Below are positions 10,265 through 22,200 of a stretch of 64,000 nucleotides of DNA, in pieces. The notes below the pieces were generated by a model. The model had not been told where the DNA came from, did not search any database, and saw nothing but the letters and a program-made list of their open reading frames with translations. Origin of the DNA: Impatiens glandulifera (Eukaryota; Streptophyta; Magnoliopsida; Ericales; Balsaminaceae); contig NC_061867.1 in assembly GCF_907164915.1 (NCBI RefSeq), positions 52,207,852-52,271,851 of the forward strand, read 5' to 3'. Within the stretch, counting starts at the first letter, position 1; every line of letters begins with the position of its first letter. Position numbers and translations under genes: made by a program.

Positions 10265-11491
10265 TTAAAATAATAAAGAGAGAGGGAAAGTAAAAAAAAC
10301 TAATATACGCAAATATAACCAGCGCAAGTTAGCAAAACTTACCGCAGAAGAAGTAATATTTAAATAACCAGTCGATGAGTTTTCCGGCGCCGGCAACGGC
10401 GAACGGGAGGAAGAAGACGATGATACCGATCCGCCATGGCTGGTAGTATTACCAACAGACTGTAAACTCGAAAGACCTAAAGGATATGCCGGCGTACCGT
10501 CCGGTTTAAACAAACCGTAATTCCTCTCCGACGTAGGTCCCGGCTTCATATTCTCGTTAAACAGAGCAAAAACGTAGATGTTCAGATCACAATTAGGTCT
10601 CATCGGCGTACCTTTCTTCTGAGAAATGAGTTTCATCAGATTACTATTATATTTCTTAGCATTCTCCGGCGTTGCTCCGTATTCATTCTCATCTCCTTTA
10701 GACGGCCATCCTGTTTCCGAGATCTGAACCGATTGTCTTTTGAATCCAATCGAGGATAAAGCTGAATGAACAGCGTCGATCTGTGCGAATAACATGTTAT
10801 CGTAATGAAGCTTAGTTACAGGATCAACTACTCCTGAATTCGGTTGAAACAGAACGAAATCAATTGAGATCTGTTTCGGACTATCCTTATACGCGAAGTA
10901 CGGATACGCGTTGATTAAAAACGGCGATCCTGTTTTCGTTAAGAAACTCACGATCTGAGTTATCAAACCAGTTAGATCTCGTCGGAATGAACCTGATGAT
11001 GGTGGATATGAGGTTTCAAGTAAGGCGAGTGAATGCGCGGTTGTAACGGAAACCTGTTTGTCTAGATGAAGAGAGACTAGAGCGGAGTGTACGTTTTGCA
11101 TTGCTGGAAGGAGATCGGAGTTGAGATTTGTATCGTTGAAGGTTAATACTTCATTTCCGACGGTTATACAAGTGATGTTTGTTGAAGGAAGGTAGAGTTG
11201 AACATTTGATTTTACCCAAGCTATGGCGGTTTCTGGATCTCGCATTTTGGATAAGTATTCGTTGCCAACGCCAACGATGAATTCGATTCCTGTGTTTGCG
11301 AATGCTTTGAGGACTTGTGGATTGGCGTCGTATAGTTTTACTTTGTTGGCGCCGATTGAGTGGACGAGTGGAACTACGTTTTCTGGTGACGGTATGTTGT
11401 TTGCTATACGGCCGTAGTTAACTCCGATTGCGGTGATTGTTGATGGTAAGAGGATGAAGATGAAGATTGGTGTTAGGATTCTGAAGTCCAT
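10265..11491 (-). CDS. GPI-anchored glucan endo-1,3-beta-glucosidase (GH17)
   Basis: A single-exon frame of 408 residues. Residues 1-21 are a signal peptide. The GH17 barrel starts at IGVNYGRIANNIPSP (about 22). TVGNEVL places the acid/base Glu at 114 and QISETGWPS the nucleophile Glu at 259. NIYVFALFNENMKPGP and ERNYGLFKPDG close the domain near 335. A Ser-rich linker (about 350-370) is followed by a hydrophobic tail from about 383, the pattern of a GPI-anchor signal. There is no CBM43/X8 domain. The protein resembles the Arabidopsis clade that includes the plasmodesmal callose-degrading enzyme At5g42100. It should cleave beta-1,3-glucan (callose) at the cell surface; a plasmodesmal role is inference. 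A strong donor (GCG/GTAAGT) near the 3' end could support an alternative C-terminus. Confidence 0.93.
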   Translation of the reverse strand: MDFRILTPIFIFILLPSTITAIGVNYGRIANNIPSPENVVPLVHSIGANKVKLYDANPQVLKAFANTGIEFIVGVGNEYLSKMRDPETAIAWVKSNVQLYLPSTNITCITVGNEVLTFNDTNLNSDLLPAMQNVHSALVSLHLDKQVSVTTAHSLALLETSYPPSSGSFRRDLTGLITQIVSFLTKTGSPFLINAYPYFAYKDSPKQISIDFVLFQPNSGVVDPVTKLHYDNMLFAQIDAVHSALSSIGFKRQSVQISETGWPSKGDENEYGATPENAKKYNSNLMKLISQKKGTPMRPNCDLNIYVFALFNENMKPGPTSERNYGLFKPDGTPAYPLGLSSLQSVGNTTSHGGSVSSSSSSRSPLPAPENSSTGYLNITSSAVSFANLRWLYLRILVFFTFPLSLLF

Positions 11492-12608
11492 TTTTGGAGA
11501 ATCTTACTGAAATGGAGATCGAACCAGAGATAGAGAGAGAACTGTGAAGGAGGGTTTTGAGAAGAAGATGATGATGATATTATTGCGTTCTTTATTCTTT
11601 TACTTTTTTCTGCTTTTTTGTTGTGCATAAATCCATCAGTTTATTTGAAAATAATTAGATAGTTTTTAAAGTGGAATGATATTTTCCGATCTTCGGGCAA
11701 AAGCAAGGGCACGAATCCGACCTCCCCGTCACGTGTGACATTTTGTGACTCGAAATGTAATTTTTCGGGATATTTTTAATTTTTCTCTCTTCTACCCATA
11801 TGACATACACTTATTTTCGTCGGATTCATGAACTTATTTTCACAGTAACTTCCTTAGTTTAATATTTTTATTTATTTTTATTTTTAAAACTATGAAAAGA
11901 ATGAATGATTAGTTACACAGTATTAAACAGATTTGATGTATTATTTTGGTCGGTTTGTTTGATGGTGGGTTATTTTATTATTATTTTTTATTTATTTTTT
12001 TAAGAAAATAAATTTTAAAAAATAATTGAGAATAGGAATAACAATGCCACTTGAGTGGATATTAAACCCGAACAAAGTTGGCCAAAAATGGGGATGGGGA
12101 TGAGTAGAAGGTGGAGGAGTTTAGGATGGTAATTCTTTGCTCTATCCAATTCTCATATGAGATACATAAAATTATAATTTTATATTATTATATGTGTAAA
12201 CACTAAAATTTTAATAAATAAATTTAAAATAATTAAAATAAATGAAAAAACATGATTAAAATAACTAATTGAAATAATTATTATATTAATTAAATTTCAA
12301 TTAATTAAAATAAAGGTTAAGAAAAATAAATAAAATAATTTAAAATAAATATTATATTCATTTTATCTTAAATTAATTTAAAGGATAAATAAAATAAAAT
12401 AAACTATTTATTTATACTAAATAAATTATTTATAATACTCTAAAAATATTATTAAAAATAAGCATTATAAATATTATGTTGGTTGAAAACAAAGTCAAAT
12501 GGATGAAAAAAAAATAATTTCAAACAAGTTTTAAAGTTGAAAAAAAATCTGATAAGCGCTGAAATTAAAAGAAACCAGTGCAGTAGACCCCACACTTATC
12601 GGATGAGC
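11492..12608. other. Glucanase promoter side and AT-rich spacer
   Basis: Holds the 5' UTR and promoter of the minus-strand glucanase (to about 11650). The rest is AT-rich with no gene or clear repeat. Confidence 0.5.
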
Positions 12609-12616
12609 GCTGAAAT

Positions 12617-13045
12617 TAAGGATGACAATTTGAAATCGTCTGGCGGTAACCGAATTGTCCCGTTTAGGACGATTTCCCCTAAAATTGAACGGGGATGGGG
12701 AGGGGATGGTATTTGTATCCCCGCCCGTCCCGATCTCACCCTGATTTCGTCCAAACACTATAAACACAATTAAATATATAAAATCATCAATATATTTATT
12801 TATTCATTATATTTTATAAGAATAGTAAGTTTATTTCTTTATAATAATATAAATTTTTAATATATTTTTTAAAAAATCCGTTTATAAAATTTTATTGTGT
12901 AAATTTTTATATTTATTTTAAATATTTTATAAATGGTGTCCCGCGGGGGAACAAGGCGGGGATAGTATTAAAAAATCTCCGAATATAAACGAAACGAATA
13001 TGGTAAATGCATTCCCTGCCCCGAACCGCCACATTTTCATCCATA
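12617..13045. mobile_element. hAT-type MITE (429 bp) with 8-bp TSD
   Basis: Starts TAAGGATGACAATTTG and, read from the right end, TATGGATGAAAATGTGG. It is flanked by perfect GCTGAAAT at 12609-12616 and 13046-13053. GC-rich subterminal parts (GGGGATGGGGAGGGGATGG, CGGGGATAG) enclose an AT-rich core, as in the elements at 55845 and 57915, so all three belong to one family (TAxGGATGxCAAxGGG). Short open frames inside it are not genes. Confidence 0.85.
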
Positions 13046-13053
13046 GCTGAAAT

Positions 13054-13954
13054 CACATCCAACGTCCATAAGCTAGCTGCGTTTGCGCTTTGGCTAGAAA
13101 CAACGTCGCTTCAAGACCCCCTCAGCGCTCAAACGCAAAAGAGGCAAACAACGTGGTTCCGCTCTGGTTTGTCTTCTTCCAGGCGACTAACAGTATTGAT
13201 GATCAGGCGAAATTTTTTAGTTTTTCAAAAGTGGAATTGGGTCGATACTCAAGCAAATTGGCTCATTCAAATGATGAAATAATCACTCTAACACGGTGAT
13301 CATTTTACCTACGATCATAGGCTTCATCATCGCCTAGACGATCAAGTTGGATGATGAACAGACAAACGTCATTAATGGCGTTGTGTTTGAAATTCTATCC
13401 AATTGATCGATCAACCGACCTTGGGAGACTATAAATAGTTCTCTTTAGACAACCGAAGACAAGGATTAGAATCTCAGCCCTCAATCCATTCCATACAAAA
13501 TCTAACATTAAATTTTCAAGCTTTTCTTGAAAATTTCAAAATTTTGTTAAGATTATAAGGCTCGATTCTGGGTAGTCTCAAAGTTGCTAAAAGAGATTAT
13601 GAGTGTTCCCTAAATCACAGTAAACTTCCAATCATGTTATAATTCAACTTATTAATTCAAATTAAAATATTTATATTTCAGTTATACTAGTTTTTATGTA
13701 TTATTGTTTGTTCAATTTATTGATTGGAAACGATCATGAGATCGTTTACAAGCTTTCTATCAAAACTAATTCAAATCAATCGTTCAAATCAAAAGTACCC
13801 ATATTTGATTTTGAAATTTTTCAAAATTGGTTTTCTGTTATTGAGTTATAACTCAAGAACAGTAACCCAAAAAGCTTGCCAACACACTTCTAGGGGTGAT
13901 AAGAGTATATTCAGATCAATTCCAAGCAATCTCGATCATGTTTAATCGAACTCT
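13054..13954. other. Possible LTR-like or relict promoter region
   Basis: No protein is recognised. CTATAAATAG at about 13430 is followed by a C/A-rich leader-like stretch (CAACCGAAGACAAGG), as in LTR R/U5 regions. I found no matching second LTR or PBS, so this is only a suggestion. Confidence 0.3.
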
Positions 13955-14345
13955 CCCCTGCACTTGATCAAGAAAACTCGCACTCGATCGAGGAATTTTT
14001 AGCCTTGGCTTGATTTTCATCTGAGAAAACAAGCCCGACATAGTTTTTCACTGAGGAATCTTAACCCCAACTAAGGACTCCCCTACACCCGACCGATGAT
14101 TTCTAGCCCTGACCAAGAACTCTCAGTACCTGACCGGGAATTTCTTTCCCCGACCGAGAGCTCCCTACACCTCGATTGTGAGTTTCCCTACACCCGACCG
14201 AGGGATCCTTGCCTTGATCGAGGATCTCTCACACCCGACCGAGGGATCCTAGCCTTGATCGAGGATCTCTCACACCCGACCGAGGGTCTAGCACCTGAGT
14301 CCGAGGGATTTCAACCCGTGACTAAGGGATCGACACCCTTGACCG
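13955..14345. repeat. Minisatellite of CCCGACCGAGG-type units
   Basis: Degenerate ~20-bp units alternate CACCCGACCGAGGGATCC and TTGATCGAGGATCTCTCA. Between about 14190 and 14290 they form nearly perfect 41-bp double units. The array is markedly more GC-rich than its surroundings. The open frame across it is a by-product of the repeat. Confidence 0.75.
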
Positions 14346-17300
14346 AGATGACCGGTCCTAGGGCCCGTTTGGTTGGGATTTTAATGTTAAAAATTGATTT
14401 TTTTTATATTAAAAGCCCCAAACCAATTTCTAAAAATTTGAAAAAAATGGAAACAGTTTAAAATATATTTAGAATATTTCATAAAAAAATATTTTAATAA
14501 AAGCCTGTTTGGATTTATTTTTAAATTCCCTTAAAACTGATATTTTTCAGGTACTTTTTTCGACAATCATCGACATCAATCGTACGTACTAGAATTTAAA
14601 TATTATTTTATAATTTTAAACTCAAGGAAACTTGTGAATATTTAGGATTTGAAAAATAATTGGTAAAATAAAACGTAATAAAATCAATTTTTCAAAAGCC
14701 GATATTTTATAGAGTAAAACCGTTTTTTAACAGGTACGGAGGATTTAATACAAAAGCCTTTTCCGAATATCACCAAACAGTGAACTTAAAAAAATTTATG
14801 GTCAAACGTGCATTTATATACATATACAATAACGTTTTTATTGATTTTAAATTAAAAATCAATTAGCGACACTTTTATCAAATAAGATAATCTCTTAAAT
14901 TAATTATATTTAATTAATTTAAAATAAACTACCTATACTAATCAAATTTTAGTGCGCCTAACCTAAGTAAGTTACTATAAACATTATTAATAATAAAATA
15001 TCATGATTTTTTTTTTCTAAATACAACTACATATAGATGAAACTAGTTTTTAACTAAAATAAAGTTTAAACAAATATTTCAATATCTCTATCTTCTTCAT
15101 TTAGTATTCTTTTGAAAGTTTAATCATTAAAAGTTAAAGAGAATATCTGAAAGGTTATTCAAAATAAGTATTAAAAAAATATAAGTATCTGAATGAACTT
15201 CAAATGTACCAAATGTATCTGGAGCTAGAGTAAACACTTCTCTATATAAGGCCTTCCTTATGTTTCACCGTGTTGCTATGAAATGATATAAGATAGTATG
15301 GTAGTTGGTCTATTCAATTCGCATCTTCGCGTAAACTTTTGAACCACTTCAATCGCACGCCTATTCTTGATAAGGCGGGGACTTTTATTTTTTTTCCTTT
15401 CTTACTTTTTTACAATAACTTCCTTTGACTTATCTTTTAACTTTATCTTTCTCGAAAACTTATAAAGTCGATTGTAAACGTGTAACGTATTCTTGATAAT
15501 CGTCGTAGTTCACATTTTTTGAAAAGAGATAATTTGGATTGAAAATCGATCGACAATCGTTCTTACTTAATTGAAAGATCGTGAGTAAAAGATTAATAAT
15601 TGAATTATTTCTTTGAAAAAAATAATGTTTTTTTATATACCTTTACTATTTTGTCATATTTTTGATTTATTATTTCTCTTTGCCAATGTTAAACTTACTT
15701 TTCATTATTCCTAATATATTGATCATTTTTATTATAAAAAAATTATCTTATAGTTTAATTTATATTAACTATTAGAAAATAATATTGAGGAAGAAACATA
15801 AGTTTTGTCTTTCTCCTTTTAACCTTTTCTTAAATAATTCTTCACCTTTCCCCAAGTGTCTAAGCACATGGCAAGGTTTCCTTTGGGAGGTTGTAGCCTT
15901 GTATGATTATTACAATATAAAATTTTGTCTATTTGATAGGTTAATTTAAGCCAAAATATGAAATAAATAAATTGATTTTGGAAATAAAAAGATTTAGTCC
16001 ATCCGAGGGACGATTTTTTCGGTTTGATCGAGAGTTGAATGAAGATGGTATTTATATTTCTCGTTTTTAATTTCACACAGAATACTAATAAACATAATTA
16101 GATATATAACATCAAAATATATTTATTTATTTAAAATATTTTATAAGTCTGCAGATATTTTCGGAAACTAATTTTGGAAGTAGAATAAGTATTCGCCTCT
16201 TATCTGTTTCATTGTCATCTTTATTACCCCCAACCCGTTCTAATATTAAAATAATTATTTAAAAATAATAATAATAAATTGAATTCTTTAAAAGCGGTTG
16301 GGGTCTCATTAATTAATATACATTCTGCCTTATCTTGATAATAATAATATAAACATAGAATAAAGTATTCTATCTCTTGCTTTTCCAACACATTACGAAA
16401 TCGGCGCTGTTCCTTTCACACCTTTTAATAAATCTCATTTTTTAACAAATAAATAATATATATATTATTGACATTTGTTTCCTCAAATCTAATTATAATA
16501 TTACAATAGCTTATTTGATATGTCATTCTTTTCATTTTAATAAATCAAAATTATATTTATCAAATTCAATTATATATTTTCTTATAAATATAAATAAAAT
16601 CACTCTCATTCTTTATTTTATCATTTGTGAAATTGATTGTCATTTTATCAATATTAATTTTAAAACATGATTTTATATATTATTTGTCCGTATAACTTCA
16701 ATTAGTTTTATTAATCTTGAAAAATCTTAAATTATTCTTAGATGATGACCCATTGTAACTTATCAATTCAATTTATATTAATTGAGAATGAGATATTAAA
16801 TAATAAACTTTTAAGACAAAATATTCACTCTAAATCCCTTCTATGATAAATTTAGTACAAAATAGGCTAACAATCTTATAATTTTAGTTCTTATAAACAA
16901 ATTTAAAGAATAAACTAACCCAAAATGGCACAATCATATAAATTCAATTAATATAAAATGTTACCTCAATTGCTCACTGAGTACTTAGTACAAAAATCCG
17001 ATAAAATATTTAACAATTTTTTATTTCAAGCAAATATTGTGTAACGTAGATTATGTCTTTTAGTATATAATTAAATAATTTATCAAAAATCTTTAACCTA
17101 AATTTATACATAAAAAATGAGCTTAAAAAATATAAACAAATCTAGACAAACTTGGTATTACTTATTTGGTTCATTCACTAGAATTCTTTCATTCATGAAT
17201 CTTTTAAAAAGTTGAATAAAATATCTTTAAAAAATAATAATATATTCTAACTTTTCTTTTCTTTTCTTTCTATGGAATCTAATGCTTTTTATTTTATTTT

Positions 17301-17728
17301 TGTTGATAAAATCTAATAACAGACTTAAAGCCTAAAAGACAGAAGTAGTGCTAAAGTCACAACAAGTGGTGATACTAAATTCATTATTTTATACTTTTTC
17401 TTTTTCTTTTGCTAAATATATTTTTATTTCAATACAAGCTCAAGTTCCTCATGCACCGACATAAATAACCAATTATTTCAAAACAATATTTTTTTTAAAT
17501 ATTTTATATGAGATATCAAGTTGAGATATAATATAATTGTACTTTTTTTTAGAAAAAAAATAAAATCTTAATACTATTTCTATTAAGCTTATAAACGTGA
17601 ATTGATTGCGTAATAAATTGCTACAATGATTTCAACGAATAAATAAAATAATTCGAAACAAATAAGAGAAATAAACTAGAACAATTAAATGTATCAAATA
17701 TAAATATTGTTATCAAACATATCTGATA
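14346..17728. other. Intergenic region with old transposon traces
   Basis: 14358-14780 begins GGGCCCGTTTGGTTGGG and ends near CACCAAACAG, a weak inverted-repeat pair of the sort that bounds plant MITEs, but I could not fix a target duplication. About 15985-16245 resembles a decayed member of the TAxGGATGxCAA hAT family (ending TTGTCATCTTTATT). No gene is supported here. Confidence 0.35.
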
Positions 17729-18190
17729 TCTATATATATATAATGATGCTTAATTTTTAAAGTGTCCGGATTGCCGGGTCGAGAGCTGTGGTTAATTTGG
17801 ATACTTGGGTCGGATTGTGGGTTGACCCGTTTTTAAATTTAAAACGGTTAAAAATAAAATTAAAAATGCTAGAGGTATGTTTCGAACTTGCAACCTAACA
17901 AAATAAGTACAACTCTTTAACCAACTAGGCTACAAAGACTTTATATTTTAAATTCAACACCAAATTTGATAAACGCGGGACGTTTTAATATTAATATAAG
18001 TTCAACTTTTTAACTAACTAATATATAATGATGTTGAGTAAATGGATACTTGGGTCGGATTATGGGTTGACTCACCCATAAACTTAAAACGGTTAAAAAA
18101 TGTCAAAAAATGTTATCCGTAATTTGATAAACGCGGGACGTTTTAATATTAATATAAGTTCAACTTTTTAACTAACTAATCTATATATAT

Positions 18191-18485
18191 ATAATGATGC
18201 TTAATTTTTAAAGTGTCCGGATTGCCGGGTCGAGAGCTGTGGTTAATTTGGATACTTGGGTCGGATTGTGGGTTGACCCGTTTTTAAATTTAAAACGGTT
18301 AAAAATAAAATTAAAAATGCTAGAGGTATGTTTCGAACTTGCAACCTAACAAAACAAGTACAACTCTTTAACCAACTAGGCTACAAAGACTTCATATTTT
18401 AAATTCAACACCAAATTTGATAAACGCGGGACGTTTTAATATTAATATAAGTTCAACTTTTTAACTAACTAATCTATATATATAT
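18191..18485 (+). repeat. Representative long monomer A
   Basis: Begins at the (TA)n/ATAATGATGCTTAA corresponding to the Helitron 5' end. It contains GTGTCCGGATTGCCGGGTCG, GATACTTGGGTCGGATTGTG and GTTTCGAACTTGCAACCT, then AACCAACTAGGCTAC and AACGCGGGACG, and ends TTAACTAACTAA before the next TCTATA. On the minus strand it carries TAGCCTAGTTGG (A-box match), 34 bases, GTTCGAAAC (B-box match), then a T5 run about 20 bases further on. Confidence 0.85.
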
Positions 18486-19065
18486 ATAATGATGCTTAAT
18501 TTTTAAAGTGTCCGGATTGCCGGGTCGAGAGCTGTGGTTAATTTGGATACTTGGGTCGGATTGTGGGTTGACCCGTTTTTAAATTTAAAACGGTTAAAAA
18601 TAAAATTAAAAATGCTAGAGGTATGTTTCGAACTTGCAACCTAACAAAACAAGTACAACTCTTTAACCAACTAGGCTACAAAGACTTTATATTTTAAATT
18701 CAACACCAAATTTGATAAACGCGGGACGTTTTAATATTAATATAAGTTCAACTTTTTAACTAACTAATCTATATATATATAATGATGCTTAATTTTTAAA
18801 GTGTCCGGATTGCCGGGTCGAGAGCTGTGGTTAATTTGGATACTTGGGTCGGATTGTGGGTTGACCCGTTTTTAAATTTAAAACGGTTAAAAATAAAATT
18901 AAAAATGCTAGAGGTATGTTTCGAACTTGCAACCTAACAAAATAAGTACAACTCTTTAACCAACTAGGCTACAAAGACTTTATATTTTAAATTCAACACC
19001 AAATTTGATAAACGCGGGACGTTTTAATATTAATATAAGTTCAACTTTTTAACTAACTAATATAT

Positions 19066-19231
19066 AATGATGTTGAGTAAATGGATACTTGGGTCGGATT
19101 ATGGGTTGACTCACCCATAAACTTAAAACGGTTAAAAAATGTCAAAAAATGTTATCCGTAATTTGATAAACGCGGGACGTTTTAATATTAATATAAGTTC
19201 AACTTTTTAACTAACTAATCTATATATATAT
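19066..19231 (+). repeat. Representative short monomer B
   Basis: Shares the ATAATGATG start, the GATACTTGGGTCGGATTATG and AAACGGTTAAAAA parts and the AACGCGGGACG tail of monomer A. It lacks the CCGGATTGCCGGG region and the whole segment with the tRNA-like boxes, and has its own TGTTATCCGTAATTTG. It reads as an internally deleted or ancestral short form. In the last copy the sequence passes from CCGTAATTT straight into the Helitron 3' end. Confidence 0.8.
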
Positions 19232-22200
19232 AATGATGCTTAATTTTTAAAGTGTCCGGATTGCCGGGTCGAGAGCTGTGGTTAATTTGGATACTTGGGT
19301 CGGATTGTGGGTTGACCCGTTTTTAAATTTAAAACGGTTAAAAATAAAATTAAAAATGCTAGAGGTATGTTTCGAACTTGCAACCTAACAAAACAAGTAC
19401 AACTCTTTAACCAACTAGGCTACAAAGACTTCATATTTTAAATTCAACACCAAATTTGATAAACGCGGGACGTTTTAATATTAATATAAGTTCAACTTTT
19501 TAACTAACTAATCTATATATATATATAATGATGCTTAATTTTTAAAGTGTCCGGATTGCCGGGTCGAGAGCTGTGGTTAATTTGGATACTTGGGTCGGAC
19601 TGTGGGTTGACCCGTTTTTAAATTTAAAACGGTTAAAAATAAAATTAAAAATGCTAGAGGTATGTTTCGAACTTGCAACCTAACAAAACAAGTACAACTC
19701 TTTAACCAACTAGGCTACAAAGACTTTATATTTTAAATTCAACACCAAATTTGATAAACGCGGGACGTTTTAATATTAATATAAGTTCAACTTTTTAACT
19801 AACTAATCTATATATATATAATGATGCTTAATTTTTAAAGTGTCCGGATTGCCGGGTCGAGAGCTGTGGTTAATTTGGATACTTGGGTCGGATTGTGGGT
19901 TGACCCGTTTTTAAATTTAAAACGGTTAAAAATAAAATTAAAAATGCTAGAGGTATGTTTCGAACTTGCAACCTAACAAAATAAGTACAACTCTTTAACC
20001 AACTAGGCTACAAAGACTTTATATTTTAAATTCAACACCAAATTTGATAAACGCGGGACGTTTTAATATTAATATAAGTTCAACTTTTTAACTAACTAAT
20101 ATATAATGATGTTGAGTAAATGGATACTTGGGTCGGATTATGGGTTGACTCACCCATAAACTTAAAACGGTTAAAAAATGTCAAAAAATGTTATCCGTAA
20201 TTTGATAAACGCGGGACGTTTTAATATTAATATAAGTTCAACTTTTTAACTAACTAATCTATATATATATAATGATGCTTAATTTTTAAAGTGTCCGGAT
20301 TGCCGGGTCGAGAGCTGTGGTTAATTTGGATACTTGGGTCGGATTGTGGATTGACCCGTTTTTAAATTTAAAACGGTTAAAAATAAAATTAAAAATGCTA
20401 GAGGTATGTTTCGAACTTGCAACCTAACAAAACAAGTACAACTCTTTAACCAACTAGGCTACAAAGACTTCATATTTTAAATTCAACACCAAATTTGATA
20501 AACGCGGGACGTTTTAATATTAATATAAGTTCAACTTTTTAACTAACTAATCTATATATATATATAATGATGCTTAATTTTTAAAGTGTCCGGATTGCCG
20601 GGTCGAGAGCTGTGGTTAATTTGGATACTTGGGTCGGATTGTGGGTTGACCCGTTTTTAAATTTAAAACGGTTAAAAATAAAATTAAAAAAGCTAGAGGT
20701 ATGTTTCGAACTGGCAACCTAACAAAACAAGTACAACTCTTTAACCAACTAGGCTACAAAGACTTTATATTTTAAATTCAACACCAAATTTGATAAACGC
20801 GGGACGTTTTAATATTAATATAAGTTCAACTTTTTAACTAACTAATCTATATATATATAATGATGCTTAATTTTTAAAGTGTCCGGATTGCCGGGTCGAG
20901 AGCTGTGGTTAATTTGGATACTTGGGTCGGATTGTGGGTTGACCCGTTTTTAAATTTAAAACGGTTAAAAATAAAATTAAAAATGCTAGAGGTATGTTTC
21001 GAACTTGCAACCTAACAAAATAAGTACAACTCTTTAACCAACTAGGCTACAAAGACTTTATATTTTAAATTCAACACCAAATTTGATAAACGCGGGACGT
21101 TTTAATATTAATATAAGTTCAACTTTTTAACTAACTAATATATAATGATGTTGAGTAAATGGATACTTGGGTCGGATTATGGGTTGACTCACCCATAAAC
21201 TTAAAACGGTTAAAAAATGTCAAAAAATGTTATCCGTAATTTGATAAACGCGGGACGTTTTAATATTAATATAAGTTCAACTTTTTAACTAACTAATCTA
21301 TATATATATAATGATGCTTAATTTTTAAAGTGTCCGGATTGCCGGGTCGAGAGCTGTGGTTAATTTGGATACTTGGGTCGGATTGTGGGTTGACCCGTTT
21401 TTAAATTTAAAACGGTTAAAAATAAAATTAAAAATGCTAGAGGTATGTTTCGAACTTGCAACCTAACAAAACAAGTACAACTCTTTAACCAACTAGGCTA
21501 CAAAGACTTCATATTTTAAATTCAACACCAAATTTGATAAACGCGGGACGTTTTAATATTAATATAAGTTCAACTTTTTAACTAACTAATCTATATATAT
21601 ATATAATGATGCTTAATTTGTAAAGTGTCCGGATTGCCGGGTCGAGAGCTGTGGTTAATTTGGATACTTGGGTCGGATTGTGGGTTGACCCGTTTTTAAA
21701 TTTAAAACGGTTAAAAATAAAATTAAAAATGCTAGAGGTATGTTTCGAACTTGCAACCTAACAAAACAAGTACAACTCTTTAACCAACTAGGCTACAAAG
21801 ACTTTATATTTTAAATTCAACACCAAATTTGATAAACGCGGGACGTTTTAATATTAATATAAGTTCAACTTTTTAACTAACTAATCTATATATATATAAT
21901 GATGCTTAATTTTTAAAGTGTCCGGATTGCCGGGTCGAGAGCTGTGGTTAATTTGGATACTTGGGTCGGATTGTGGGTTGACCCGTTTTTAAATTTAAAA
22001 CGGTTAAAAATAAAATTAAAAATGCTACAGGTATGTTTCGAACATGCAACCTAACAAAATAAGTACAACTCTTTAACCAACTAGGCTACAAATGCTTTAT
22101 ATTTTAAATTCAACACCAAATTTGATAAACGCGGGACGTTTTAATATTAATATAAGTTCAACTTTTTAACTAACTAATATATAATGATGTTGAGTAAATG

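Noticed and set aside
12531..13299. Several overlapping frames of 69-91 codons on both strands
   Set aside because: They lie across the ends and core of the 429-bp hAT-type MITE and its flank; composition is repeat-driven and no family is recognised.
14096..14461. 121-codon frame on the plus strand
   Set aside because: It is the translation of the CCCGACCGAGG minisatellite plus adjacent sequence; the peptide is only a reflection of the DNA repeat.
14358..14790. A bounded MITE starting GGGCCCGTTTGG
   Set aside because: Terminal similarity is weak and no convincing target duplication was found.
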